This document shows, one piece after another, positions 1-10,263 of a stretch of 64,000 nucleotides of DNA. The position numbers and the translations under genes are program-made. The notes under the pieces are model-generated. The model searched no databases. It was given only the letters and a program-made list of their open reading frames with translations, and was not told the DNA's origin. Source of the DNA: Chromobacterium aquaticum. Its GTDB lineage: Bacteria; Pseudomonadota; Gammaproteobacteria; Burkholderiales; Chromobacteriaceae. Numbering within the stretch: the first letter of the stretch is position 1; each line of letters starts with the position of its first letter. The stretch covers positions 1 through 64,000 of the forward strand of contig NZ_JAJOHW010000082.1 of the NCBI RefSeq assembly GCF_021129195.1. Reading direction: 5' to 3'.

Positions 1-657
1 GTCGCGCGGCTGCTGCGCGTCAATGCCGCCGATAGCGCCGACTTCGCCGCCGATGCCGAATTATGCCGGGCGGCGGCGGTGGACGGCGTGGTGCTGGCCA
101 AGGCCGAGAGCGTCGAGCAACTGGACGCGCTGGCGGCCGGCGCCGCGCCCTTGCTGCCGCTGATCGAAACCGCGCGCGGTCTCGCCGCCGTCGCCGCCAT
201 CGCCGCGCATCCGCGGACGGCGCGGCTGTTGTTCGGCGCGCTGGACCTGCAACTGGACCTGGACATCGAAGACGAGGACGAAGGCCTGCTGTTGTTCCGC
301 TCGCAGCTGGTGCTGGCCTCGCGGCTGGCCGGCCTGCCGCCGCCGCTGGACGGCGTCACCGCCACGCTGCGGCCGGAAGCGCTGAGCTGTGATGCGCGGC
401 GGGCGCGGCGGCTGGGCTTTGGCGGCAAGCTGTGCATCCACCCCGCCCAGGTCGCCGCGGTCAATGCCGCCTTCCTGCCGTCCGAGGCGCAGCTGGCCTG
501 GGCGCGGCGGGTTTGCGCGGCGGCGGAACGCGCCGGCGGCGGCGCCACGACGCTGGACGGCGTCATGGTGGACCTGCCGGTGCTGCGCCGCGCCGAGCGG
601 GTGCTGGCGGCTGCCGGCGCGGAGCAAGCGCGGACCTGTCGTTTTTCCAAACCTTGA
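1..657 (+). CDS. CitE-like HpcH/HpaI family CoA-ester lyase (5' partial)
   Basis: The frame is open from the first base, so the N-terminus lies outside the window; 218 residues are visible. The visible part has the look of the CitE / malyl-CoA lyase TIM barrel: a PLIETARGL strand, an FGALDLQLDL segment carrying the metal-binding acidic residue, and a GGKLCIHPAQV segment near the C-terminus. Family members cleave or form 3-hydroxy-acyl-CoA bonds with Mg2+ (citramalyl-, malyl- or citryl-CoA). It leads a run of CoA-ester genes, with a DUF35 gene starting 11 bases downstream, so a lyase step in the same pathway is inferred. Substrate cannot be told from sequence. Confidence 0.85.
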   Translation, partial: VARLLRVNAADSADFAADAELCRAAAVDGVVLAKAESVEQLDALAAGAAPLLPLIETARGLAAVAAIAAHPRTARLLFGALDLQLDLDIEDEDEGLLLFRSQLVLASRLAGLPPPLDGVTATLRPEALSCDARRARRLGFGGKLCIHPAQVAAVNAAFLPSEAQLAWARRVCAAAERAGGGATTLDGVMVDLPVLRRAERVLAAAGAEQARTCRFSKP

Positions 658-668
658 CCTTGAGGAGC

Positions 669-1067
669 ATGGACGTGGAAACAGCATGGCAAAGCATGGG
701 GCCGGAGCAGGCCTATCAACAGGCGCTGGGCGCCGGGGTGTTTCAGATTCAGCATTGCGCCGCCTGCGACCGGCACGTGTTCTATCCGCGCGTGAGCTGC
801 CCGCATTGCGGCGGCCAGGAACTGGGCTGGGTGCGGCCCAGCGGCGCCGGCATCGTGTATTCCAGTTCGGTGGTGCGCCGCAAGCCGGAGCAGGGCGGCG
901 ATCTGAACATCGCGCTGATCGATCTGGACGAGGGGGTGCGGCTGATGAGCCGGGTGGACGGGCTGGCGCCGGAGCGGGTGCGCATCGGCATGGCGGTGCG
1001 CGCGCGCATCGTCGACGAGCAAGGCCAGCCCTTGCTGGTCTTCGTGCCGGCGGGAGCCGCGGCATGA
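669..1067 (+). CDS. Zn-ribbon / OB-fold DUF35 protein
   Basis: 132 residues. An N-terminal rubredoxin-like zinc ribbon (CAACDRHVFYPRVSCPHCG, two CxxC pairs around residues 28-48) is followed by an OB-fold (about 55-130). This is the DUF35 architecture, known as acyl-CoA-binding partners of thiolase-like proteins and MaoC hydratases. The start is chosen for the GAGG site just upstream. Its stop overlaps the start of the next gene (ATGA), so the two are translationally coupled and probably form one complex. By analogy with DUF35-Ltp2 pairs, the pair could be a retro-aldolase rather than a thiolase; this is inference. Confidence 0.9.
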   Translation: MDVETAWQSMGPEQAYQQALGAGVFQIQHCAACDRHVFYPRVSCPHCGGQELGWVRPSGAGIVYSSSVVRRKPEQGGDLNIALIDLDEGVRLMSRVDGLAPERVRIGMAVRARIVDEQGQPLLVFVPAGAAA

Positions 1068-2239
1068 GCGCGGCGCGGAGTCTGCGCGGCGCGGTGGCCA
1101 TCGCCGGCGTCGGCGTGGCTGGCCTGGGCGAGGCCAAGGGCCGCAGCGAAATGGAAATCCTGGCCGAGGCCGCCGCCGGCGCGATCGCCGACGCCGGCCT
1201 GAAACTGGCCGATATCGATGGCCTGGCCACCGCCAGCGTCAACGCCACCATGTGGGGCCTGCCGGTGGCGGAATACCTGGGCCTGCGCCCGCGTTTCCTG
1301 GACAGCACCATGCTGGGTGGCTCCAGCTTCGTCGCCCATCTGCAGCCGGCGGCGCTGGCCTTGCAGGCCGGCCTGTGCGACGCGGTGCTGGTCTGCTACG
1401 GCAGCACCCAGCGCACGGCGACATTCGGCCGCAAGGCCAGCAATCTGGCGCGGCGCGTGCTCGATCCCATGCCTTATGAACATCCCTACCAGCCGGAACT
1501 GCCGGTGACCGCCTACGCGCTGGCCGCCGCCCGGCACATGCACCAGTACGGCACCCGCCGCGAACACCTGGCCGAGGTGGCGGTGGCGGCCCGGCGCTGG
1601 GCGCAGCTGAACCCGGAAGCCTATGCGCGCGAAGCGCTGAGCCTGGAGCAGGCATTGGCGGCGCGCATGGTGGCCGATCCCTTGTCGGTGCGCGATTGCT
1701 GCCTGGTCACCGACGGCGCCGGCGCCTATGTGCTGGTGCGCGCCGAGCGCGCGCGCGATCTGCCGCGGCCGCCGGTGTATCTGCTCGGCGTCGCCGCCGC
1801 CACCTGGCACCGCCAGATCTCGGCGATGCCGGACCTGACCGTGACCGCGGCGCAGGAGTCCGGCGCGCGCGCGCTGGCAATGGCCGGCTTGCGGGCGGCC
1901 GACATCGACGCGGTCCAGCTTTACGACGCCTTCACCATCAACACCCTGTTGTTCCTGGAAGACCTGGGTTTCTGCGCCAAGGGTGAGGGCGGGCCCTTCG
2001 TCGCCGACGGCGCGATCGCGCCTGGCGGCCGCCTGGCGGTCAACACCAATGGCGGAGGCCTGTCCTGCGTGCATCCGGGCATGTACGGCGTGTTCCTGGT
2101 GATAGAGGCGGTGCGGCAATTGCGCGGCGAGTGCGGCGCGCGCCAGGTGGCCGGCGCCGCCACCGCGCTGGTGCACGGCAATGGCGGCACGCTGTCGTCG
2201 CAAGCCACCGCGGTGCTGGGCGCGGCCGCAACCCTATGA
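1064..2239 (+). CDS. Thiolase-fold (SCP2/Ltp-like) protein lacking the nucleophilic Cys
   Basis: 391 residues with the thiolase fold typical of SCP2/lipid-transfer-type proteins, and a late GGGLSCVHPG block that carries the conserved His. At the usual nucleophile position (about residue 83), where catalytic thiolases have CASG or CGSG, the sequence reads MLGGSS, so the catalytic Cys appears absent. A LYDAFT motif is present; in Ltp-type aldolases a Tyr-Asp pair in this area is important. It overlaps the DUF35 gene by 4 bases. The likely role is C-C cleavage as a DUF35-dependent retro-aldolase, although automatic annotation would say acetyl-CoA acetyltransferase. Confidence 0.85.
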   Translation: MSAARSLRGAVAIAGVGVAGLGEAKGRSEMEILAEAAAGAIADAGLKLADIDGLATASVNATMWGLPVAEYLGLRPRFLDSTMLGGSSFVAHLQPAALALQAGLCDAVLVCYGSTQRTATFGRKASNLARRVLDPMPYEHPYQPELPVTAYALAAARHMHQYGTRREHLAEVAVAARRWAQLNPEAYAREALSLEQALAARMVADPLSVRDCCLVTDGAGAYVLVRAERARDLPRPPVYLLGVAAATWHRQISAMPDLTVTAAQESGARALAMAGLRAADIDAVQLYDAFTINTLLFLEDLGFCAKGEGGPFVADGAIAPGGRLAVNTNGGGLSCVHPGMYGVFLVIEAVRQLRGECGARQVAGAATALVHGNGGTLSSQATAVLGAAATL

Positions 2240-2257
2240 CGGCTCAAGGAGGGCAAG

Positions 2258-3178
2258 ATGGAAAAGCAAGCGATGCTGCAGGACAAAGTGATGGTGGTGA
2301 CCGGGGCCGGCGGCGGCATAGGCCGCGACATCGCGCTGGCGCTGGCGGCCGAGGGCGCGCGGGTGGTGGTCAACGACATCGGCGCCGCGCTGGGCGGCGA
2401 AGGCCGCGATGCCGGGCCGGCGCAGCGGGTGGCGGCGGAAATCCGCCAGCGCGGCGGGCAGGCGCTGGTCAATACCGACAGCGTGGCCAGCGCGGAAGGC
2501 GCGGCGGCCATCATCGCCGGCGCGCTCCAGGCTTTCGGCCAGGTGGACGGCGTGGTCAATAACGCCGGCATCCTGCGCGACCGCATCTTCCACAAGATGG
2601 GCGAAGACGAGTGGGACGCGGTGCTCAAAGTCCATTTGTACGGCGCTTATTACATGAGCCGCGCCGTCGCGCCGCATTTCAAGGAGCGGATGAGCGGCAG
2701 CCTGCTGCATATGACCTCCACCTCCGGGCTGATCGGCAATCTGGGCCAGGCCAATTACGCCGCCGCCAAGCTGGGCGTGGTGGCGCTGTCCAAGTCCATC
2801 GCGCTGGACATGCAGCGTTTCCAGGTGCGCTCCAACTGCATCGCGCCCTTCGCCTGGAGCCGGATGACGGGCTCCATTCCGTCGCAGACCGAGGCGGAGC
2901 AGGCGCGGGTGGAAAAGATCCGCCAGATGACGCCGGCCAAGATCGCGCCGCTGGCGGTCTTCCTGCTCAGCGACGCGGCGCGCGGCGTCAACGGCCAGGT
3001 GTTCTGCGTGCGCAATAACGAAATCTTCCTGATGAGCCAGCCGCGGCCGATGCGCTCGGTGCAGCGCGGGCAGGGCTGGACGCCGCAGACGATAGCCGAG
3101 CACGCGATGCCGGCCTTGCAGGCTTCCTTCGTCGCGCTGGATCGTTCGGCCGATGTGTTCAGCTGGGACCCGGTGTGA
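2258..3178 (+). CDS. SDR family NAD(P)-dependent oxidoreductase
   Basis: 306 residues; the start follows AAGGAGG by 5 bases. The N-terminal Rossmann motif is TGAGGGIGRDIA (about residues 15-26), an NNAG motif follows near residue 98, and the active-site Ser and YAAAK motif lie around residues 150-170. The extended C-terminus resembles the dehydrogenase part of peroxisomal multifunctional beta-oxidation enzymes, suggesting 3-hydroxyacyl-CoA dehydrogenation. It sits 18 bases after the thiolase-fold gene and ahead of two MaoC-type hydratase genes, giving the hydration and oxidation steps of one pathway. Confidence 0.9.
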   Translation: MEKQAMLQDKVMVVTGAGGGIGRDIALALAAEGARVVVNDIGAALGGEGRDAGPAQRVAAEIRQRGGQALVNTDSVASAEGAAAIIAGALQAFGQVDGVVNNAGILRDRIFHKMGEDEWDAVLKVHLYGAYYMSRAVAPHFKERMSGSLLHMTSTSGLIGNLGQANYAAAKLGVVALSKSIALDMQRFQVRSNCIAPFAWSRMTGSIPSQTEAEQARVEKIRQMTPAKIAPLAVFLLSDAARGVNGQVFCVRNNEIFLMSQPRPMRSVQRGQGWTPQTIAEHAMPALQASFVALDRSADVFSWDPV

Positions 3179-3195
3179 GCCGGCGAAAACCGCTG

Positions 3196-3292
3196 AAGAA
3201 GCGGAGTTTACATCGGGTCAATGAGCATTTTGAGTTCGTACTCACCGTGCAACGGCTCACCAAGCGCGGCAGACTTTGAACAGGCGTTTAGC
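3196..3292 (-). repeat. Palindrome-ended intergenic repeat, copy 1 (left part lost)
   Basis: Contains the family core ATGAGCATTTTGAG and the right end AGACTTTGAACAGG. The left terminal arm is missing. It lies between the SDR gene and the MaoC gene and stops just short of the latter's AGGAGG site. Confidence 0.75.
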
Positions 3293-3310
3293 CGCTCTTT
3301 AGGAGGAGAT

Positions 3311-3763
3311 ATGTTGGACTCCCGCCATATCGGCCACGTGCTGACGCCGCACCGCGCGGTGGTGGAGGCCGGGCGGCTGCGGTTTTTCGCCAAGGCCACC
3401 GGGCAAAGCGATCCGGTCTATTTCGACCAGGCCGCGGCCGAGGCCGCCGGCTATCCGGCGCTGTTGGCGCCGCCGACCTTTCTATTCTGTCTGGAACTGG
3501 ACGCGCCGCAGCGGGGCGAGGCCTATCGGCTGCTGGACATCGGCTTTCAGCGGATTCTGCATGGTGAACAGCGTTTCGACTATCGGCGCCCGGTGTTCGC
3601 CGGCGATGTGCTGGATTACGCCAGCCGCATCGCCGACATCTATGTCAAGCGCAGCCGCTCCGGCGGCGAGCTGGGCTTTCTTGAAATCGAGACCACGGTC
3701 AGCAAGGCCGACGGGCAAGCGGTGGCGGAGCTGCGCCGGATCACCGTGGTGCGGCCGGCATGA
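3311..3763 (+). CDS. MaoC N-terminal-like (FAS1-type) dehydratase subunit
   Basis: 150 residues with a single hot-dog fold of the MaoC_dehydrat_N type (ATGQSDPVYFD near residues 29-39). The catalytic Asp-His pattern of hydratase 2 is not intact here, as is usual for the structural half of two-part hydratases. The start follows AGGAGGAG; an upstream in-frame ATG lies inside the repeat and is disfavoured. The next gene encodes the catalytic half, so together they probably form a heteromeric enoyl-CoA hydratase, as in ChsH1-ChsH2-like or mesaconyl-CoA hydratase-like enzymes. Confidence 0.88.
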   Translation: MLDSRHIGHVLTPHRAVVEAGRLRFFAKATGQSDPVYFDQAAAEAAGYPALLAPPTFLFCLELDAPQRGEAYRLLDIGFQRILHGEQRFDYRRPVFAGDVLDYASRIADIYVKRSRSGGELGFLEIETTVSKADGQAVAELRRITVVRPA

Positions 3764-3785
3764 GCCGGCGCAACGGAGCCAGGTC

Positions 3786-4229
3786 ATGGAGTCTGTGATG
3801 AACGATGTGAAGGATTGGCGCCGGGTTCAGGCCGGCGACGCGCTGCCCGTTTTTGACGCGCCGGCGATCAGCCGGACCACGCTGGCCTTATTCGCCGGCG
3901 CTTCCGGCGACCATAACCCCATGCATATCGACAGCGATTTCGCCCGCGCCGCCGGCGAGGACGATGTGTTCGCCCACGGCATGCTGGCGATGGCCTATCT
4001 GGCGCAGGTGCTGACGCGCTGGGCGCCGCAGCCGGCCTTGCGCAGCTACCGCGCCCGCTTCGTCGCCATCACCCGGCTGGGCGACAGCCTGCGCTGCGAA
4101 GGCTGCGTGCTGCGCGTGTATCAACAGGACGGCGAGCAGCGCGCGCAGCTGCAACTGCGCGCGGCCGACCAGCGCGGCGAGACCAAGCTGATAGGCGAGG
4201 CGGTGGTGGCCCTGGCCGCGCCGGCCTAG
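3786..4229 (+). CDS. MaoC family dehydratase (catalytic half)
   Basis: 147 residues. The hydratase-2 motif is clear: SGDHNPMHID around residues 40-49, followed by FAHGMLAMAYLAQ. It adds water to an enoyl-CoA, probably together with the preceding hot-dog protein. Two ATGs (3786 and 3798) are in frame with usable GGAG sites; the longer form is given. The stop codon TAG coincides with the outer edge of an intergenic repeat copy. It is the last plus-strand gene of the catabolic run and is convergent with the ABC transporter genes. Confidence 0.9.
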   Translation: MESVMNDVKDWRRVQAGDALPVFDAPAISRTTLALFAGASGDHNPMHIDSDFARAAGEDDVFAHGMLAMAYLAQVLTRWAPQPALRSYRARFVAITRLGDSLRCEGCVLRVYQQDGEQRAQLQLRAADQRGETKLIGEAVVALAAPA

Positions 4230-4372
4230 AGTCTGTTTACGATCTGCTGCGCGTCGCGGGGCATTACGCGGTGAGTACGGCTTCGAAATGCTGATATACC
4301 ACTTGTGCATTCCGCTTTTTCTCTCGTTTTCGCCTTGTCTCGCTCCTGCTCGCGAGACTTTTGAACAGGCTC

Positions 4373-4376
<4 letters not shown>
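4227..4376 (+). repeat. Intergenic repeat, copy 2 (hybrid ends)
   Basis: The left end reads CTGTTTACGATCTGCTGCGC and the right end CGCGAGACTTTTGAACAGG, so one end is of each type. Both outer edges lie in stop codons: TAG of the MaoC gene at left and the complement of TAA of the ABC ATPase gene at right. Confidence 0.85.
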
Positions 4377-5784
<1,408 letters not shown>

Positions 5785-5798
<14 letters not shown>

Positions 5799-6759
5799 GG
5801 GCGGCCTCCTGGTCGCGGCGGCGCCGGCGCAAGCCGGCCAGCAAGGGCAGCAGCCCGCCGGGGCTGACGATGATCATCAGCGCCAGCAGCGCGCCCAGCA
5901 TGATTTCATGGCCTATGGGCAGCAGGCTCTTGAACAGTAGCTGATCCGCCAGGTAAACCACCGCCGCGCCGAGCAGCGGCCCGGCGATGCTGCGGTAGCC
6001 GCCGAATATCGCCGCGATCACCGGGATGATGGTCCAGGAGCCGTCAAAGGCGTAATCCGGCTCCAGGAAGTTGATGGTATGGGCGTTGAAGGCGCCGACG
6101 ATCCCGGTCATCGCGGCGGAGATCAACAGCATGCCGGCCTTGAGCCCGGCGCTGTTGACGCCCACCACCCGGGTGGCGTCCTCGGATTCGTGCATCGCCT
6201 TCAGCGCCAGGCCGTGGTCGCTGTCGCGCAGCCGGCGGTAGAGCGCGACGAATAGCAGCACCACGGTCAGGATCACCAGATAGGCGCCGACCTTGCTGGA
6301 TAGATCGAAACCGGCGACGCGCGGCAGCGGTGGAATGCTGGACAGGCCGCCGGCGCCGCCGGTCAGGCCGCGCCACTCGGTGGCGAGGATGCGGAAGATC
6401 TGCGAATAGGCGAGGATGGCCAGCGCGAAATAAGGGCCCTTCAGCCGCAGCGCCGGCAGCATCGCCAGCGAGGCGACGGCGGCGCCGACGCCGCCCAGCA
6501 GCATGGAGGGCAGCACCGGCCAGCCCAGCCGCAGCGTCAGCAAGGCCGACACATAGGCGCCGACGCCGAAGAAGGCGGCATGGCCGAAACTGACCATGCC
6601 GCCCAGATTGCCGAGCAGCGCCCAGGCCAGCGCGATGCCGCCCAGGATCAGCGCCGACACGATCAGGCTCATCAGGTAGAGCTGGCGGCCCAGCACCAGC
6701 GGCACCAGCAGGTAGAGACCGAACAGCAGCGCGATGGTCCAGCAAGTGGATTTCTTCAT
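5785..6759 (-). CDS. ABC transporter permease, LivM type
   Basis: 324 residues starting MKKSTCW, after a GGGAG site. It has about eight to ten membrane segments and the LivM core (GMVSFGHAAFFGVGAY, then AIFGGYRSIAGPLLGA). It is the inner-membrane half of the importer, paired with the LivH-type gene, whose stop overlaps this start by 4 bases. A longer open frame extends upstream but runs inside the livH-type gene and is rejected. Confidence 0.92.
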
Positions 6760-7628
6760 CCTCGTCTCCCTGTCACGCCGAACAGGCCGTTGGGCATCAG
6801 GAACAGCACCAGCAGGAACAGCAGCATGCCGGCCAGCTCCTGCAGCGCGGAACTGAACAGCGTGACGGTCAGCGATTCGGCGATGCCCAGCAGCAAGGCG
6901 CCCAGCAGCACGCCGGGTATCGAGCCGGTGCCGGCCAGCACGGTGATGACGAAGGCCTTGACCGTCAGCGAATGGCCCATCGCCGGCTGGATCACGCCGC
7001 TGCTGTAAATGGCGACGCCAGCGCAAGTGGCCAGCGCGCCGGACAGCAGGAAGGAGGCCAGCTCGGTCTTGCGCGGGTTGACGCCCATCAGCTTGGCGGC
7101 CTCGCGGTTGCCGGCCACCGCGCGCAGCGCGCGGCCGTGCCAGCTGCGGCCGAGCCACAGCCAGACCGCGCCTATCAGCGCCAGGCTGATACAGAAGAAC
7201 AGCGCCTCGCTATTCATGCTGTACAGCGGGCCCAGCACCAACGCCTGCTGGAACCAGGCGTTGGCGCTGGAGCGCACGTCCGCCTTCCAGATCAGCAGGA
7301 TGGCGTTGGTCAGCATGATGCCGATGCCGTAGCTCAGGATCAGCGAATTGAGCTCGCGCTCCTGGCGGATGCGGTCCACCAGCAGGTAGACCAGCGCCGA
7401 GCCGATGCACACCACCGCCAGGGCCAGCGGGATGGCCAGCAAGGGGTTGAGCTGCAGCCGGGTTTCGGCGGCGTAGGCGATATAGGCGGCCAGCAGCACC
7501 AGTTCGCCGTGCGCCAGGTTGATGATCTTCATGGTGCCGAACACCAGGGCTAGCCCCAGCGCCACCAGGGCGTAGGCGCCGCCGACCAGCATGCCGGAAT
7601 ACAGCGCCTGCAGGATGAGTTCCATCAT
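6756..7628 (-). CDS. ABC transporter permease, LivH type
   Basis: 290 residues, strongly hydrophobic, with the LivH signatures LGLALVFGTMKIINLAHGE and VLAGTGSIPGVLLGA. It partners the LivM-type permease with a 4-base overlap and follows the periplasmic binding protein gene by 27 bases. Confidence 0.93.
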   Translation of the reverse strand: MMELILQALYSGMLVGGAYALVALGLALVFGTMKIINLAHGELVLLAAYIAYAAETRLQLNPLLAIPLALAVVCIGSALVYLLVDRIRQERELNSLILSYGIGIMLTNAILLIWKADVRSSANAWFQQALVLGPLYSMNSEALFFCISLALIGAVWLWLGRSWHGRALRAVAGNREAAKLMGVNPRKTELASFLLSGALATCAGVAIYSSGVIQPAMGHSLTVKAFVITVLAGTGSIPGVLLGALLLGIAESLTVTLFSSALQELAGMLLFLLVLFLMPNGLFGVTGRRG

Positions 7629-7655
7629 GGCAGTCGTCCTCGAGGGATGGGCGGC

Positions 7656-8813
7656 TTACCACGGCAGCGCCGGATAGCGCGGCTTGGCGGTGGCGTAGTC
7701 GGCGGGCCAGACGATGTCGATGTCGCCATTGGCGCGGAACTGCCCCATGTGAGCGGTGTAGTTGAGGTTGTCGCCGCGGGCGTCGAAGCGCACCGGCCCC
7801 AGCAGCGTCCGCTGCTGGCTGCCGCGCAAGGTGTTCACCAGCGCGCCGGGCTTGCCCAGCACGCCGGCCTGCTCGGTCTTGGCCAGCGCCTCGAACAATA
7901 GGCTGGCGATCGCGTAGCTGGTCTGCGCATGGTAGGAGGCGCTGCTCTTGTAGCGCTGGCGGTAGGCCTGGTCGAATTCCAGCGCCAGCGGATTGCTGCC
8001 CACCTGGGTGGGCAGCACGGTGGCGCCGTAGACATTGGGCAGCAGTTCCGGGAAGGCGGCGGCCATCTTGGGCGTGGCCAGCGCCCAGGCGCCGACCAGG
8101 GCCTTGACCGGCGGCTTGAGCACGCGCGCGGCGCGCAGGATGCCGGCGTAGTCGTTCTCATAGGCGATCATCACGATGGCCTCGCTGCGGTCGCGCAGCT
8201 TGATCTTGTTGACGATGGGCTTGAAGTCCTTCACCGCCGGGTCGAAGGGATGCATGACGGTGGCGACGCCGGCGGCGGCGAGAATGGTCTTGAGCTTGCC
8301 GGCCAGATCGCTGGTGGCGTCGCGGGTGGAGTAGACGATGGCGGCGGATTTGACGCCCAGGCTGCCGAGCAGGCCGCTCATGCCGCGGGCGTAGCCGGGG
8401 TTGTTGCTGATGCGGAAGAAACTCTGCAAGCCGCGCTTCACCATGTCGTCGCTGGTGCCGCCGGGCGTGACGAAGGGCACGCCGGCGCGGTTGGCGGCTT
8501 CCGAGGCCGGGCCGGTGATATTGGAGATGGTGCCGCCGACGATGGCGTTCACCCGCTGCGCGGCCAGCTTTTCCACCGCCGCCACCGCCTTGGCCGGCGA
8601 GGACTCGTCGTCGACCACGCTCAGCAGCACGCGGTGCTGCGGGTAGCGGCGGGCGAACACATCGGCGGCGATCTGCACGCCGTGGTTCATCTCGCTGCCG
8701 GCCAGGGCCAGGGGGCCGGTCAGCGACAATTGCACGCCGACCTTGAAGTCGGCGGCGCCGGCGCTGCCGGCGATCAGGGCCGCGGTCAGCGCGGCGCTCA
8801 AGCGGATTCGCAT
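7656..8813 (-). CDS. Periplasmic substrate-binding protein, LivJ/Peripla_BP_6 type
   Basis: 385 residues. A Sec signal peptide (about residues 1-20, ending GSAGAA) precedes a type I periplasmic binding fold beginning FKVGVQLSLTGPLA. It captures the ligand for the neighbouring Liv-type permease. The ligand is unknown; gene company suggests a carboxylic acid later activated by the CaiB transferase. The start is preceded by GGAGGAAA. Confidence 0.92.
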   Translation of the reverse strand: MRIRLSAALTAALIAGSAGAADFKVGVQLSLTGPLALAGSEMNHGVQIAADVFARRYPQHRVLLSVVDDESSPAKAVAAVEKLAAQRVNAIVGGTISNITGPASEAANRAGVPFVTPGGTSDDMVKRGLQSFFRISNNPGYARGMSGLLGSLGVKSAAIVYSTRDATSDLAGKLKTILAAAGVATVMHPFDPAVKDFKPIVNKIKLRDRSEAIVMIAYENDYAGILRAARVLKPPVKALVGAWALATPKMAAAFPELLPNVYGATVLPTQVGSNPLALEFDQAYRQRYKSSASYHAQTSYAIASLLFEALAKTEQAGVLGKPGALVNTLRGSQQRTLLGPVRFDARGDNLNYTAHMGQFRANGDIDIVWPADYATAKPRYPALPW

Positions 8814-8847
8814 GGTGGTTTCCTCCTTTTATTGTGGCGCGTCCGGC

Positions 8848-10071
8848 TCAGCCTATGGCGGCGTCGGCGCGCAGTTGCGCGATCTCCTCCGGCGTTTTCC
8901 GCAACAGCTCGCCGAGGATCTCGTCGGTGTGCTGGCCCAGCCGCGGCGGCGGCCGCCGGTAGCGCGGCGGGGTGGCGCAGAGCCGCAGCGGGCTGGCGAC
9001 CGTGGCGCAAGCGGTGGCGTCCGGCTGCTCGATGCGGGCATGCATGCCGCGATGACGCACTTGCGGATCGGCGAATACCTGCTGGTAGTCGTTGATCGGG
9101 CCGCAGGGAATGGCGGCGTCCTCCAGCCGCCGCAGCCAGTCGGCGCTGGAGCGCGACAGTAATGCCTGCTCCAGCTGCGGCACCAGTTCGGCGCGGTTGA
9201 CGATGCGCAGGCTGGCGCTGGCGTAGCGCGGGTGTTCCGCCAGCTCGGGCCGTTCTATCGCGCGGCAGAAGCGCCGCCACTGGCCGTCGTTGCCGGCGGC
9301 GACCACGATGTGGCCGTCGCTGCTGGCGAACACCTGGTAGGGCACCATATTGGGATGGGCGTTGCCATGGCGGCTGGCCGGCTTGCCGGTGTGCAGATAG
9401 GCGTTGGCGTGGTGGCCGCCCAGCGCCACGGTGCAGTCCAGCAGCGCCAGGTCTATGTATTGGCCAACGCCGCTCCGTTCGCGCGCTTGCAGGGCCGCCA
9501 GGATGGCGATGTCGGCGTACAGGCCGGTGACCATGTCGGCCACCGCCACGCCCACCTTCTGCGGGCCGCCGCCGGGCAGTTGGTCGCTCTCGCCGGTGAC
9601 GCTCATCAGCCCGCCCAGGCCCTGGAACACGAAGTCGTAGCCGGGCTTGTGCGCATAGGGCCCGCTCTGGCCGTAGCCGGTGATCGAGCAATAGATCAGG
9701 CGCGGGTTGACCGCGCGCAGGTCGGCGTAGGCCAGGCCATAGCGCGCCAGGTCGCCGACCTTGTAATTCTCTATCAGCACATCGCAGCCGGCGGCCAGTT
9801 CGCGCACCAAGCGCTGGCCGGCGGCGCGGGAAATGTCGATGGCGATGGAGCGCTTGTTGCGGTTGGTGGACGCGTAGTACAGCGAGTCCGGCCGTTCGCC
9901 GTTGCGATGAGGCAGCCAGGGCGGGCCCCAGTGGCGGGTATCGTCGCCGCAGCCGGGGCGCTCCACCTTGATCACGTCGGCGCCGAGGTCGGCCAGGTTC
10001 TGGGTGCACCAAGGACCGGCCAGAATCCGGGACAGATCCAGCACCCGGAGATGGGACAAAGCGCTGTGCAT
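8848..10071 (-). CDS. CaiB/BaiF family CoA-transferase
   Basis: 407 residues beginning MHSALSHLRVLDLSRILAGP, a typical family III CoA-transferase opening, with LGADVIKVERPG after it. The catalytic Asp is probably in VAVADMVTG. It would move CoA from a donor (for example succinyl-CoA) to the imported acid. The start is chosen for AAAGGAGA 9 bases upstream; longer in-frame extensions look like non-coding translation. It lies between the importer genes and the tandem acyl-CoA dehydrogenase, all on the minus strand. Confidence 0.93.
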   Translation of the reverse strand: MHSALSHLRVLDLSRILAGPWCTQNLADLGADVIKVERPGCGDDTRHWGPPWLPHRNGERPDSLYYASTNRNKRSIAIDISRAAGQRLVRELAAGCDVLIENYKVGDLARYGLAYADLRAVNPRLIYCSITGYGQSGPYAHKPGYDFVFQGLGGLMSVTGESDQLPGGGPQKVGVAVADMVTGLYADIAILAALQARERSGVGQYIDLALLDCTVALGGHHANAYLHTGKPASRHGNAHPNMVPYQVFASSDGHIVVAAGNDGQWRRFCRAIERPELAEHPRYASASLRIVNRAELVPQLEQALLSRSSADWLRRLEDAAIPCGPINDYQQVFADPQVRHRGMHARIEQPDATACATVASPLRLCATPPRYRRPPPRLGQHTDEILGELLRKTPEEIAQLRADAAIG

Positions 10072-10121
10072 AAGCCTGATTTCTCCTTTGGAATGAGGAC
10101 GACGCCGCCCTTGGCGCCGGT

Positions 10122-10263
10122 GCGCGATCTGCTGCGCGGGGCGAGGCGACGTCACACGGCGAGCACCTCTTCGCAATGCTCATGGACTCTGCGTGCATTC
10201 CGCTTGCTCAGCCGTTCCCGCCTTGTCTCGCGCTTGCCCGCGCGATGTTGAACAGGCTCTCAG
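10122..10263 (+). repeat. Intergenic repeat, copy 3 (diverged)
   Basis: The left side reads GCGCGATCTGCTGCGCGG and the right end ATGTTGAACAGGCTCTCAG. The core is diverged but alignable (AATGCTCATGGA, TGCATTCCGCTT). Its right edge contains the stop codon of the acyl-CoA dehydrogenase gene. Confidence 0.7.
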
